NCBI RefSeq assembly: GCF_004212215.1
Contig: NZ_QVFV01000001.1
Coordinates: 692,814-756,813, forward strand
Source of the DNA: Leptolyngbya iicbica LK
GTDB taxonomy: Bacteria > Cyanobacteriota > Cyanobacteriia > Phormidesmidales > Phormidesmidaceae
Direction: 5' to 3'
DNA: 64,000 nt
The translations under genes were made by a program, and so were the position numbers. Position 1 is the stretch's first letter. Each line of letters starts with the position of its first letter. Below, in pieces: positions 8,951-16,304 of the stretch. The notes under the pieces were generated by a model, which was given only the letters and a program-made list of their open reading frames with translations, had not been told where the DNA came from and did no database searches.

Positions 8951-9883
8951 CTAACGCTCAAAGGTTTCGCGGGGAATGGAGCGGCGATACATCTCACAGA
9001 GATGGGCGATCACATCAATCAGCGTCAAGCGGTAGTCGAGCAAAATCTCTTCGCTCCGACCTTCCAGCTTCAGCTGCTTCGCAAAAGTCTCCATCAGCTC
9101 CATGTGGATTTCGACAATTTTAGAAACTGAGACATCGGCAAAAAAAGCCGTGTTGACCAAGCTATCGATCTTGTCATTCAAAGAACTGTTGTCTTTGAAA
9201 TAGGACAGCACCAACAGGCGATAGTCTTTGCGGAGTTGGGCAAACAGAGCCGCTCGTTGCTCTGGGTCCAGGTTTCGGACAAAATTGCTCGGATCACGCT
9301 TATAAAACACCCCCATATATCCCAACCGTTCGCGCAGCTTCTCGGCGAGGCGCTGCTGCTGCAAACTCAAGGTGAAGTGAGGATCATCAGCCGACGGGGG
9401 AGCTACATCTTCAGTAGCAGGCTGCCCATACGGCAGCTTGAGAAACTGACTAATGGCCTGTTGGATGTAGTTATCGAGCTGTCTTAAATCAGAGGCGGCC
9501 ACACAAATCACCTTTTCGTGATAGCTAACGGCCAGGGTTTGGCAGCTCGCTGAAACTTGGATGACGTTAGTCGGGGCGTGGTCTTCAGCGTCCGAATCGC
9601 ACACCACATTACTCGCCAAATCAACCAGCAGCACTGGCAGCAAAATATCTTGCTCCTTGAGTTGCTCGAGCGGCGTGGCCAAGTCCGATGAAAATTCCAG
9701 CACTAAGCAATCAATACGATGGCGATTTTGCTGCGCCCATTGCAGAAAAGAAGTGATTTCCGGATCCGTATAAACTTGATAGGTGCGCTTATCCAGCACG
9801 GTTTCTAAGGCGTGTTGCAGCGAGCCACTGGGGGTAAAGCCGCCAACTAGAAAATGTGCATGCAAGGGTTTCAACTCTCTCAA
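8951..9883 (-). CDS. kaiA: Circadian clock protein KaiA
   Basis: KaiA binds the KaiC A-loop and stimulates KaiC autophosphorylation in the cyanobacterial clock. Seen: 310 residues, full length, with an N-terminal pseudo-receiver region (about 1-135, poorly conserved as usual) and a very well conserved C-terminal helical domain: L-G-Y-M-G-V-F-Y-K-R-D-P, V-L-S-Y-F-K-D-N, A-F-F-A-D-V-S-V-S-K-I-V-E-I-H-M-E-L-M, E-G-R-S-E-E-I-L-L-D-Y-R-L-T-L-I and C-E-M-Y-R-R-S-I-P-R-E. The start is not an ATG: the first usable codon is TTG at 9881-9883 and an in-frame stop lies about 48 bases upstream. Odd: kaiB and kaiC are not downstream. The gene ends 144 bases from a convergent glycosyltransferase gene. Confidence 0.95.
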   Translation of the reverse strand: MRELKPLHAHFLVGGFTPSGSLQHALETVLDKRTYQVYTDPEITSFLQWAQQNRHRIDCLVLEFSSDLATPLEQLKEQDILLPVLLVDLASNVVCDSDAEDHAPTNVIQVSASCQTLAVSYHEKVICVAASDLRQLDNYIQQAISQFLKLPYGQPATEDVAPPSADDPHFTLSLQQQRLAEKLRERLGYMGVFYKRDPSNFVRNLDPEQRAALFAQLRKDYRLLVLSYFKDNSSLNDKIDSLVNTAFFADVSVSKIVEIHMELMETFAKQLKLEGRSEEILLDYRLTLIDVIAHLCEMYRRSIPRETFER

Positions 9884-10432
9884 ATAATCAGGAACTCGGT
9901 TAGAACAGTTGACTTGGCAACAAGGGGATCACTCCTGCGGCACAATCAGATGAGAACTGAAACACTCTCTATCTCATCCTTGATGCAAGGGGATTAGTAT
10001 GCCGTCAGGGCATAGAGCAGCTGTTTCAGCACAAACGTCTAATCCTGGTTATGCTACTGAAACAGTCGGACCTCGGTGAATCTATGGTGAGGTTTATACA
10101 ACGGTATGAACGACAGATCCATAAGTTGACATGAGCGCCTGACAGCCTACGATGTTTGCATTTCTTAAATTAAGCGTACCGTAAACCTCGACGAGCTTAG
10201 TGGCAATGATCATTATTCGTTTTATGAGCGCCGTTGATCGGTTGAAAATCTGCCCTGTTGATCGATGATGATGATCGATATTAGCAATGGGCCATTGGTA
10301 TCTTCGTTGGAAAAGGTGGCGCTGGGGTCAACGATCGCCCGGCGGAGCGATCGCCCATACCCTTATCTAAGCCATATTCTGAAGCTGTCTTCAGCATTTC
10401 GCCGCGTTTGTTCATGAGGTCTTGGTTCCCAT
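9884..10432. promoter_or_regulatory. Divergent control region between kaiA and the kinase-like gene
   Basis: 549 bases carrying both start regions. Besides the folded element described separately (9949-10065) it holds a perfect 10-base palindrome AATGATCATT at 10205-10214, an inverted repeat ATCGAT-7-ATCGAT at 10261-10279, and two copies of CGATCGCCC separated by 7 bases near 10331-10355. These are candidate operator sites, inferred only from symmetry. I could not assign -10/-35 boxes with confidence. Confidence 0.45.
9949..10065. ncRNA. Candidate structured RNA or leader upstream of kaiA
   Basis: A run of contiguous stems: GATGAGA (9949-9955) with TCTCATC (9972-9978); CCTTG-ATG-CAAGG (9978-9990); then GGATTAG (9991-9997) closing with CTAATCC (10039-10045) around two hairpins, TATGCC/GGCATA (9998-10014) and GCTG-TTT-CAGC (10020-10030), i.e. 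a three-way junction. CTGTTTCAG (10021-10029) can instead pair with CTGAAACAG (10057-10065), giving an alternative fold. On the minus strand it would lie in the kaiA 5' leader about 70-180 bases before the start. Strand and function are unproven; it matches no riboswitch class I know. Confidence 0.4.
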
Positions 10433-12439
10433 ATGACACTGCCATCGCTGGCTGAATTCATCCGGTTAATGCCGGCTAGCGTGGTAACTGCACCCCCGAG
10501 CCGCTGGCTAGCCGATTGCTTAGCGAGTCAGGGCGACTATTTGGTATTGATGGATCAAGAGCACGCTCCCATTTATGGCCTATCGTTGAGCCAACTGCTG
10601 CAGCTCAACCAAACGTCGAATGCAGCGTTAATGCCCCCCGTCTCAAACCATCTCAAGGCTTCATCCGCCCCGGTCACAGAAACCGCCCAAATCGATGAAA
10701 TTGCCGATGAGCTGCATCTGATTGAACAACAAACACCCCTAGACACGGTCATTCAACAGGTGGTGACGGCACCCGATCAGCCTTGGGCCGTGGTCGACCA
10801 TCAGGGTCGCTACCAGGGCATGTTAGATATTCCTCGCCTGTTGGCTAATATCGTGCGGTCGGCAGCCGTTGCCCAAGCGGCTGATGCGGAGGCGATCGCG
10901 CCCCCAGCACCAGACTCTATGGCGTCGCAGAGTCAGACGGCGTTGCTCACCTACCTGGGGCACGAGCTCAAAACGCCGCTGACCTCGCTGTTAGGCTTAT
11001 CCAGTCTGCTCAAAATGGGGAGCGAAAATCTCACGCCCCGGCAAATCCGCTATACCGGCCTGATTCAGCAGCATTGTCGGCGATTGGCCGCCTGGGTCAA
11101 CACCCTGGTGGATCTAGGGCGAATCGAAAGCGGCACCCTGCGCCTGGTGCCTCAAGTGATTGATTTATCCTCCCTTTGGGCCGAAGCTTACAGCCAAGCC
11201 GCTCTTAGGGCGGGACTTGAACAACACACTCCGGGTTTATCCGTTCCTCTCGCGTTACAGAGCGCCTCTCCCCCGCTCACATTGGTGGCCGACGAGGTGC
11301 GCCTGCGGCAAATGCTCAGCTGTCTGATGCAAACCGCTTTGGTTAATCGCGACGCAGTCCCCGCAGGAGAATCTCGCCTGCTCGATATTGTGCAGTGGGA
11401 CAACTGGCTGGGATTTGCCATATCGGGTATGACCGATCGCTTTGCCCTAGAGCATCTATCACAGGCCATGACGATTCGCCCGTTTGCGGCGGCTCCGGCG
11501 GCGGCCACCCCCTTATCCGCCGAAATGGGGCATTGGCTAGAGTGGTTGCTCGTGCGCAAACTCGCCCAACTGCACCAAGGCGAACTCGTAATGACCGTGC
11601 ATCACGACACAGAAACCGTCATTCGGCCCACTTTACTGCTGCCCATTTCACCCCTGCCCGATGCCACTAGAAGCAGTCGCTTTTTGCTGGTGGTGGCCCC
11701 GTTCGAGTCCGATTCACTCGCCCGGCTTTGGCAACAGGCCAATCAGTTGAATTATCAGTTGTTGATCACAACGCACAGCCAAGCCGCGATGGAGATAGCC
11801 GCCCACTTGCCCGTGGCGGCAGTTTTGGTGCTGCTGCAATCGCAGCAAATGCGGGAAGATTTGCAAACGCTGAAGGCTGGTTTGGCGGCTAATAATCAGT
11901 TACTTATTGCGCTGGTGCCGCCGCATCTTTCGGCTTATTTGGGTGAACTGCCCGTTGATCGAGAACTGCTATGGCCAACGGATGGGTTGGGCAGCGTGTT
12001 GCTACAACCGCCCACGACCCTGCCAGCACCAAGTCGCCTGACGATTTTATATTTGCGATCAGAAGAACAAACCGCTTCGCCTAACCCTAAATTCCCCCAT
12101 GTTTTTCATGATTTTGGCTGTCGGGTCTTAGAGGTCGATGACTTGCAGCAGGCCAGTTTACTCAAGCGAGTGTGGCGACCGGATGTAGCGGTACTCGACC
12201 CGGAAATAGTCGATCCGCAGACTTACCTGCAAACGTTGAGTCAACTCAGCGAATTAACCGCACTGCCCCTGATTACGCTGACCATGGGGGCCACTCAGGC
12301 CGCCCATGCGATCGCTCAATTGTCAGTGTTTCCCTGCCTGGTCGCCGAAACGGCGTGGAATACGCCCGAATCGGCGGAGCGCATGTCGGCCTGGTTAGTG
12401 CAAGTGCTGCAAGTTGCCGCCACCGAAAGCACGAGTTAA
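10433..12439 (+). CDS. Degenerate hybrid histidine kinase divergent from kaiA
   Basis: A 668-residue soluble protein. N-terminal part (about 1-140) has two segments resembling CBS motifs (D-Y-L-V-L-M-D and W-A-V-V-D-H-Q-G-R-Y-Q-G-M). A HisKA dimerisation helix follows with an intact H-box, L-G-H-E-L-K-T-P-L-T-S-L, His about 177. The region where a HATPase domain should be (about 250-400) lacks recognisable N, G1 (DxGxG) and G2 motifs: the N-box position reads C-L-M-Q-T-A-L-V-N-R. The C-terminal 250 residues look like two worn receiver domains (L-L-V-V-A-P-F; V-A-V-L-D-P-E-I). So it probably cannot autophosphorylate and may be a scaffold or phospho-acceptor. Next to kaiA, a clock-related role is tempting but is only inference. 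Confidence 0.72.
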   Translation: MTLPSLAEFIRLMPASVVTAPPSRWLADCLASQGDYLVLMDQEHAPIYGLSLSQLLQLNQTSNAALMPPVSNHLKASSAPVTETAQIDEIADELHLIEQQTPLDTVIQQVVTAPDQPWAVVDHQGRYQGMLDIPRLLANIVRSAAVAQAADAEAIAPPAPDSMASQSQTALLTYLGHELKTPLTSLLGLSSLLKMGSENLTPRQIRYTGLIQQHCRRLAAWVNTLVDLGRIESGTLRLVPQVIDLSSLWAEAYSQAALRAGLEQHTPGLSVPLALQSASPPLTLVADEVRLRQMLSCLMQTALVNRDAVPAGESRLLDIVQWDNWLGFAISGMTDRFALEHLSQAMTIRPFAAAPAAATPLSAEMGHWLEWLLVRKLAQLHQGELVMTVHHDTETVIRPTLLLPISPLPDATRSSRFLLVVAPFESDSLARLWQQANQLNYQLLITTHSQAAMEIAAHLPVAAVLVLLQSQQMREDLQTLKAGLAANNQLLIALVPPHLSAYLGELPVDRELLWPTDGLGSVLLQPPTTLPAPSRLTILYLRSEEQTASPNPKFPHVFHDFGCRVLEVDDLQQASLLKRVWRPDVAVLDPEIVDPQTYLQTLSQLSELTALPLITLTMGATQAAHAIAQLSVFPCLVAETAWNTPESAERMSAWLVQVLQVAATESTS

Positions 12440-12560
12440 CTGAGCGTGGCCGAGCGACAGCCATGGACAAATCACGAGTCAGACATGCACAACCTGAACT
12501 TCAGGAGCAATCACCTGAATTTAACTGAACTTTTCCCCGTTGTCGTTCCTCAGGGGCTAA

Positions 12561-12652
12561 GCGAGTATGTAGACATCCTGTAGACTCGCGTGTGCTCCTT
12601 GAGCACGAGCCGAGCTGGAACTCCTTTTAGAAGGCGATCCAGCTCGGTTTTT
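12561..12652 (+). ncRNA. Candidate small RNA of three hairpins
   Basis: Three consecutive hairpins in a non-coding stretch 120 bases after the kinase-like gene: GCGAGT/ACTCGC (12561-12566 and 12584-12589) enclosing the direct repeat TGTAGAC-4-TGTAGAC, GTGCTC-CTT-GAGCAC (12592-12606), and a 10-bp terminator stem with a T-run (12610-12652). This arrangement is what an independent small RNA looks like, but it could equally be the structured 3' end of the upstream mRNA. No promoter was assigned. Confidence 0.4.
12610..12652 (+). terminator. Rho-independent terminator
   Basis: CCGAGCTGGA (12610-12619) pairs perfectly with TCCAGCTCGG (12638-12647) across an 18-base loop and is followed at once by five Ts (12648-12652). 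It ends transcription from the kinase-like gene or from the candidate small RNA just upstream. Confidence 0.82.
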
Positions 12653-12908
12653 CATATTTAAAGCACCCCGTTGATGGGGAGGGCGATCGCTCCACCAAAA
12701 TCCCCGATGCCCCATCCCGACGTTGCCAAATCATGTGACGGACTGAGCATCCCTGTTGCCGGTCTCTTGCGGTCAAAGAGACGCCTTGCAGCGGCAGACG
12801 TTGTTGCGCCGTCAGGAATTGGGTTATCCCCTATGTCGTTGTCGGCCTTTCCCTGGTCGGTCCAGCAGGAGGTGTCACAATGGAACCGTGCAGAAACGAG
12901 GATTTCTC

Positions 12909-13019
12909 ATGCCTGAAGAAAAAAACTATTCCTGGAAAGGCAGTCCGAATGCGGGATTAGTCTTAGCGCTGATTGCTTTAGGTGCTGGAGTGTTGCTAAT
13001 CTTGGCGGGATTTAGCTAA
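12909..13019 (+). CDS. 36-residue single-helix membrane peptide
   Basis: Not recognised. The ATG at 12909 has AACGAGG upstream (spacing about 8) and opens a 36-residue frame: a polar start M-P-E-E-K-N-Y-S-W-K-G-S-P-N followed by one clean membrane helix (A-G-L-V-L-A-L-I-A-L-G-A-G-V-L-L-I-L-A-G) and the end F-S. This is the profile of cyanobacterial small photosynthetic or NDH-associated subunits, although it does not match PetN, PetM, PsaM, PsbX/Ycf12 or NdhP as I remember them. A hairpin follows 6 bases after the stop. The frame is open further upstream, but the upstream peptide is not protein-like. Confidence 0.6.
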   Translation: MPEEKNYSWKGSPNAGLVLALIALGAGVLLILAGFS

Positions 13020-13024
13020 TGGCA

Positions 13025-13066
13025 AAGCGGCGATCGCCCACGGATTGTTAGGAGCGATCGCCGCTT
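13025..13066 (+). terminator. HIP1-containing hairpin, probable terminator
   Basis: AAGCGGCGATCGC (13025-13037) and GCGATCGCCGCTT (13054-13066) form a 13-bp perfect stem around 16 bases, right after the 36-codon gene. There is no good T-run, so it may act as an mRNA 3'-end stabiliser rather than a true terminator. The stem arms are built from two HIP1 octamers. Confidence 0.5.
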
Positions 13067-13150
13067 AAGTGAATATGCAACTGTGCTTGGTGGAGGGTTA
13101 GCCCTGAATTTGCTGCTCAGGCAGCTCGTCAGCACCGCCCCTCTACAGTG

Positions 13151-14284
13151 TTAGTCACCATCGTTGCTGCCGCCGTGGGGGCGAGAGTTGCCCGGATCAC
13201 AGCCTTCGGAGCCATTGCCTCGGCCCTGATTGCAGTTGCGGCGGCGATCGTCGTCGTCATCATCGTCGTCGTCGTCAACAATGACTGTGTTTGTCTCAGT
13301 CGTGGTGGTCGTGGTCTCCACTGTCTCAAAGAAACCCACCACATCCACGATGTATTGCGAATAGAACATGTCCACGAGATTCATACTCGCCATCGCTTGA
13401 TACAAGTAAGAGCACGCTTCGGCGCGAGTCACCAATTCAAAGAGATTTAATTCGGTGACCACCGGATAGTTGACGATGATGCCCCGTTCTACCAAGGCCG
13501 CAACAATCTCGCGATATTCCACCGGAATGGTGTCGGCATCATCAAAGACACTGAGGATTTCTTCCACCGTGGTCGTGGTCGAGGTGATTTCGGTATAGCC
13601 GAGCGATCGCGCCAGCATCACCCACATTTCCAGCTTGGTCAGGGTCGATTCGGGGTCAAAGGTATCGTCATCGGCCAGATCGATCCACCCTTCGGCATAG
13701 GCTTCACGCAGTGCATCGTAGGCCCAGTAGTACTGGGAGACATTGCGAATATTGACCACCTCGCGCACCGCAGTTTTGTTGAATGCTTTGGTCACCATGG
13801 CCGCATAGTGGGCCTTGGTGAGATAAGTATTGGGCAAAAATTCGCCATCGGGATAGCCCGAAACCACGTTAATGGAGGCGAGTCGGTAAATAAAGTCGCC
13901 CGCCCAGTAATCCGTTGAAATGTCGGTATAGGTGACTTCGGTGACGGTTGTAGTCGTGGTGGTTTCGCGAATGACTTCGGTTTCTACGCGCTCATAGCCA
14001 TCGTCATCATCATCGTCGTCATCGTCGTCATCGTCGTCATCATCGTCGTCGTCGTCATCCCCATCGTCGTCATAGTCGTCATCATCCCCATCGTCGTCCT
14101 TGAGTTGGTCTTCGGGCAGTTCTGCGACTTGCCCTGCGTCGGCATTGGCCTCAAGGGTGGCAGCGGTGGCCGCATCGGTCACCAGTGATAAGGCAGCGAA
14201 TGGCGACAAGAGAGGCGCAAACAGCGCGAGGAGCGTGGCAAGAGATGTACCGTTCAGCAGCAAACGATAAACAATCTGGCTCAT
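13151..14284 (-). CDS. SLH-domain protein with poly-aspartate tracts
   Basis: A 377-residue exported protein. Seen: N-terminal hydrophobic signal (about 10-38) ending near A-A-T; an extremely acidic region (about 62-97) with an uninterrupted run of some 20 aspartates; three SLH repeats (Y-T-D-I-S-T-D-Y-W-A-G-D-F-I; A-Y-D-A-L-R-E-A-Y-A-E-G-W-I; V-E-Y-R-E-I-V-A-A-L-V-E-R-G-I) with G-Y-P-D-G-E-F and T-R-A-E-A; Thr-rich linkers (E-T-T-T-T-T-T-V) and a second Asp run before a basic, glycine/asparagine-rich tail. SLH domains bind cell-wall-linked polymers. Asp tracts suggest divalent-cation (Ca2+) binding at the surface; that is inference. The tracts are coded by GAT/GAC repeats and may be length-variable. 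Confidence 0.85.
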   Translation of the reverse strand: MSQIVYRLLLNGTSLATLLALFAPLLSPFAALSLVTDAATAATLEANADAGQVAELPEDQLKDDDGDDDDYDDDGDDDDDDDDDDDDDDDDDDDDGYERVETEVIRETTTTTTVTEVTYTDISTDYWAGDFIYRLASINVVSGYPDGEFLPNTYLTKAHYAAMVTKAFNKTAVREVVNIRNVSQYYWAYDALREAYAEGWIDLADDDTFDPESTLTKLEMWVMLARSLGYTEITSTTTTVEEILSVFDDADTIPVEYREIVAALVERGIIVNYPVVTELNLFELVTRAEACSYLYQAMASMNLVDMFYSQYIVDVVGFFETVETTTTTTETNTVIVDDDDDDDDDDRRRNCNQGRGNGSEGCDPGNSRPHGGSNDGD

Positions 14285-14502
14285 GATTCAGTTACCCACA
14301 ATTTGGTTGAAAATTTTCAGCAAAATCAGTCGAAAACTTCCAGCAGCGGAAATTTTCTGGTGATAGCTAACGTTTTGATTGCAGTTGCAATTGCTAGCGG
14401 CAGCGCGCCCTACCTTTGCAGCTATTGACCAACAATCTTTGCTGATGTTCCCGAAATTAAGTACGAGTTGCAGGTGTTTGATATTGCTCGCGTTTGCGGA
14501 AC

Positions 14503-14940
14503 TTACGGAGTCGGTTGCTCGTCTGAACCCCGCCAGAATTGTTGGAGAATTTCGCCTGGCGATCGGTCCCAGGTGTCGCGGTGATCATAAATTTTGCCGT
14601 CTTCGTTCAAGGCATAGAGGGAATAGCCGTTAAAGAAGAGGCGGGGCTGCCAGGGCAGGCGCAGGGTGCCGCGCACAGTCCAATCGACGCGAATGGTGAG
14701 CTCGTCGGCTACGCGCACCTCGTGCACATCAAAGTGCAAATCACTGAAGAAGAGACGACCGTGGAAGCGCAGGGTCCAAAAAATGATGCGATAGTTCAGC
14801 TTGCCTTTGAACTGGTTAACGGGGTCTTTGAAGCAGATGTCGCGGGTGTAAATGTCGTAGGAAATATCTTGCTCAAACAAGGTGGGCAGGTCGGCCCGCA
14901 AGGTCGCCAGAATCGGCTCATAATCTACCGCGATCGCCAT
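14503..14940 (-). CDS. DUF2358 domain protein
   Basis: A 145-residue protein of the DUF2358 family, an NTF2/SnoaL-like fold common in cyanobacteria and plastids, function unknown. Seen: L-R-A-D-L-P-T-L-F-E-Q-D-I-S-Y-D-I-Y near the start, F-K-D-P-V-N-x-F-K-G, R-V-D-W-T-V-R-G-T-L-R-L-P-W-x-P, and Y-x-L-N-E-D-G-K-I-Y-D-H-R-D-T-W-D-R-S-P, all characteristic of the family. The ATG at 14938-14940 is divergent from the DUF1499 gene, with only 67 bases between the two starts. Confidence 0.85.
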   Translation of the reverse strand: MAIAVDYEPILATLRADLPTLFEQDISYDIYTRDICFKDPVNQFKGKLNYRIIFWTLRFHGRLFFSDLHFDVHEVRVADELTIRVDWTVRGTLRLPWQPRLFFNGYSLYALNEDGKIYDHRDTWDRSPGEILQQFWRGSDEQPTP

Positions 14941-15007
14941 CTTTCGCCCTCTCAGTCCGCTACACTGCTCAGTGAATATTGTCGTTCACCCGGTCCGATT
15001 CCATCTT

Positions 15008-15529
15008 ATGGTTAAGGTCTTTAAGACGTTTGTGCTGGCGAGTCTACTCGGAGCATTATTGATTTTTGGATTACCCTCATCTGCCCACGCGGAGACTTCA
15101 CCGATGATTGCTGCACTACCTGGATTCAAAGCTCTTTTTAGCGGTTCGCGCCCTAGCAACATTGGGGTAAAAGAGGGCCGTTTGGCCGCTTGCCCCAGCA
15201 GTCCCAACTGCGTCGTGAGCCAGGGGGAAGAAGATGCGGAACACGCGATCGCCCCTCTGACCTATGACAGTGACATGGCCACTGCCGTCGCCAAACTACG
15301 CGAAGTGGTGGCAGCCCAGGAAGGCAGCGAAGTCATCGAACAAACCGACACCTACCTCTATGCCGAGTTCACCAGCAAGCTGATGGGCTTTGTGGATGAT
15401 GTGGAATTCTACTTTTCGCTGGCGGAACCGGGCACGATTCATGTGCGATCGGCGTCGCGACTGGGCCAGTCCGACCTGGGGGTAAACCGCAAGCGCATTG
15501 AGGCCATTCGCGCTGCCTTTGCGGCGTAA
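15008..15529 (+). CDS. DUF1499 domain protein, exported
   Basis: A 173-residue protein. Seen: signal peptide (K-V-F-K-T-F-V-L-A-S-L-L-G-A-L-L then S-S-A-H-A-E), followed by the DUF1499 signature A-A-C-P-S-S-P-N-C-V, and Y-L-Y-A-E-F-T-S-K-L-M-G-F-V-D-D-V-E-F-Y with R-S-A-S-R-L-G-Q-S-D-L-G-V-N-R-K-R-I-E. Family function is unknown; it is found across cyanobacteria and chloroplasts. I start at ATG 15008; a GTG at 14972 is in frame but precedes the signal peptide by residues that do not fit. Confidence 0.85.
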   Translation: MVKVFKTFVLASLLGALLIFGLPSSAHAETSPMIAALPGFKALFSGSRPSNIGVKEGRLAACPSSPNCVVSQGEEDAEHAIAPLTYDSDMATAVAKLREVVAAQEGSEVIEQTDTYLYAEFTSKLMGFVDDVEFYFSLAEPGTIHVRSASRLGQSDLGVNRKRIEAIRAAFAA

Positions 15530-15586
15530 CCCACGGGTCAACCGCGCTGCGATCACGGGCATTGAATATTGGTCCGCAATGCAATC

Positions 15587-15660
15587 GTAGGGGCGAGGCA
15601 TTTTCGTTGTCACCCTTTGGTTTTGACCGAAATGTTATTCAGAAAATGCCTCGCCCCTAC
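15587..15660. repeat. 18-bp perfect inverted repeat, dispersed-repeat type
   Basis: GTAGGGGCGAGGCATTTT (15587-15604) is repeated inverted at 15643-15660 with a 38-base centre. Palindromes beginning GTAGGGGC and ending GCCCCTAC recur in many cyanobacterial genomes as short dispersed elements. Here it sits between convergent DUF1499 and PPC genes and may double as a bidirectional terminator. Confidence 0.75.
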
Positions 15661-15694
15661 CGGGATATCGGTCAACCAAACGGGGGGTTAAACA

Positions 15695-16150
15695 TCAATC
15701 CGTCAGGCGGGTGGATTCATCGGGTGTGCCGCCGGCGATCTCCAATTCCCGATATCCCGTTTGGGCATCCAACCGCCGCTGGAAGGTCACCCCTGACAGT
15801 CCTCCCACGACAATTTCCGCTGTGGTGTAAATCAAACAGCCCGGCATGACGTGGCCGCCGATCATTTGGCCTTGGCTATCTGCGATCGCCAAATGCAGGT
15901 GCAGGCCTTCGGGCGACAGGGTGCCCACCAGCGACACGATTTCAAAGCGCCCAGTGAGAAGCGTGGCGCGATCTTGTCCGGCAAAGCGCAAGCTCGCCTG
16001 CTGCAAGCTGCCTACCGTCGTCAAAATGCACCCCGCCGCGATCGCCTGCGATTCAGTAAAGCTTTGCAGGCATTGCTTTAGATCATCGCCCGGTGAGAGT
16101 CGCAGGCAATAGGGGGTCAGGGCAGTTGCTGCGACAGCGGAGTGAGCCAT
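15695..16150 (-). CDS. PPC/DUF296 domain protein
   Basis: A 151-residue protein made up of a single PPC (plant and prokaryote conserved, DUF296) domain. Seen: L-R-L-S-P-G-D-D-L near the N-terminus, A-G-C-I-L-T-T-V-G-S-L-Q-Q-A-S-L-R-F-A, S-L-V-G-T-L-S-P-E-G-L-H-L-H-L-A-I-A-D and the conserved G-G-H-V-M-P-G-C-L-I-Y-T-T-A-E-I-V-V. The G-G-H-V histidine is part of the family's metal- or ligand-binding site. In plants the domain accompanies AT-hooks in AHL proteins; bacterial stand-alone versions are uncharacterised. ATG 16150 has AAAGGTGA upstream; a GTG two codons earlier is possible. Confidence 0.85.
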   Translation of the reverse strand: MAHSAVAATALTPYCLRLSPGDDLKQCLQSFTESQAIAAGCILTTVGSLQQASLRFAGQDRATLLTGRFEIVSLVGTLSPEGLHLHLAIADSQGQMIGGHVMPGCLIYTTAEIVVGGLSGVTFQRRLDAQTGYRELEIAGGTPDESTRLTD

Positions 16151-16304
16151 GGTCACCTTTCCAATCCGATGGTTTCAGTTGTAAAGCACACTGGCACCCA
16201 AGCGCCATCCTGCGCCGAAGCCCCGGCCAATGACGGATACTATGGGAAGCATTCTGCCGCTGCGGCACGAACGCGGTTCAGCATTTCACCCTCTCTCCAG
16301 ACTG

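Noticed and set aside
9991-10045. Three-way junction that could be a degenerate tRNA
   Set aside because: No anticodon loop, T-arm or D-arm consensus; total length too short for a tRNA.
13240-14100. GAT/GTC-type trinucleotide repeats as a possible CRISPR or satellite
   Set aside because: They are in frame within the SLH gene and encode Asp runs; no spacer structure.
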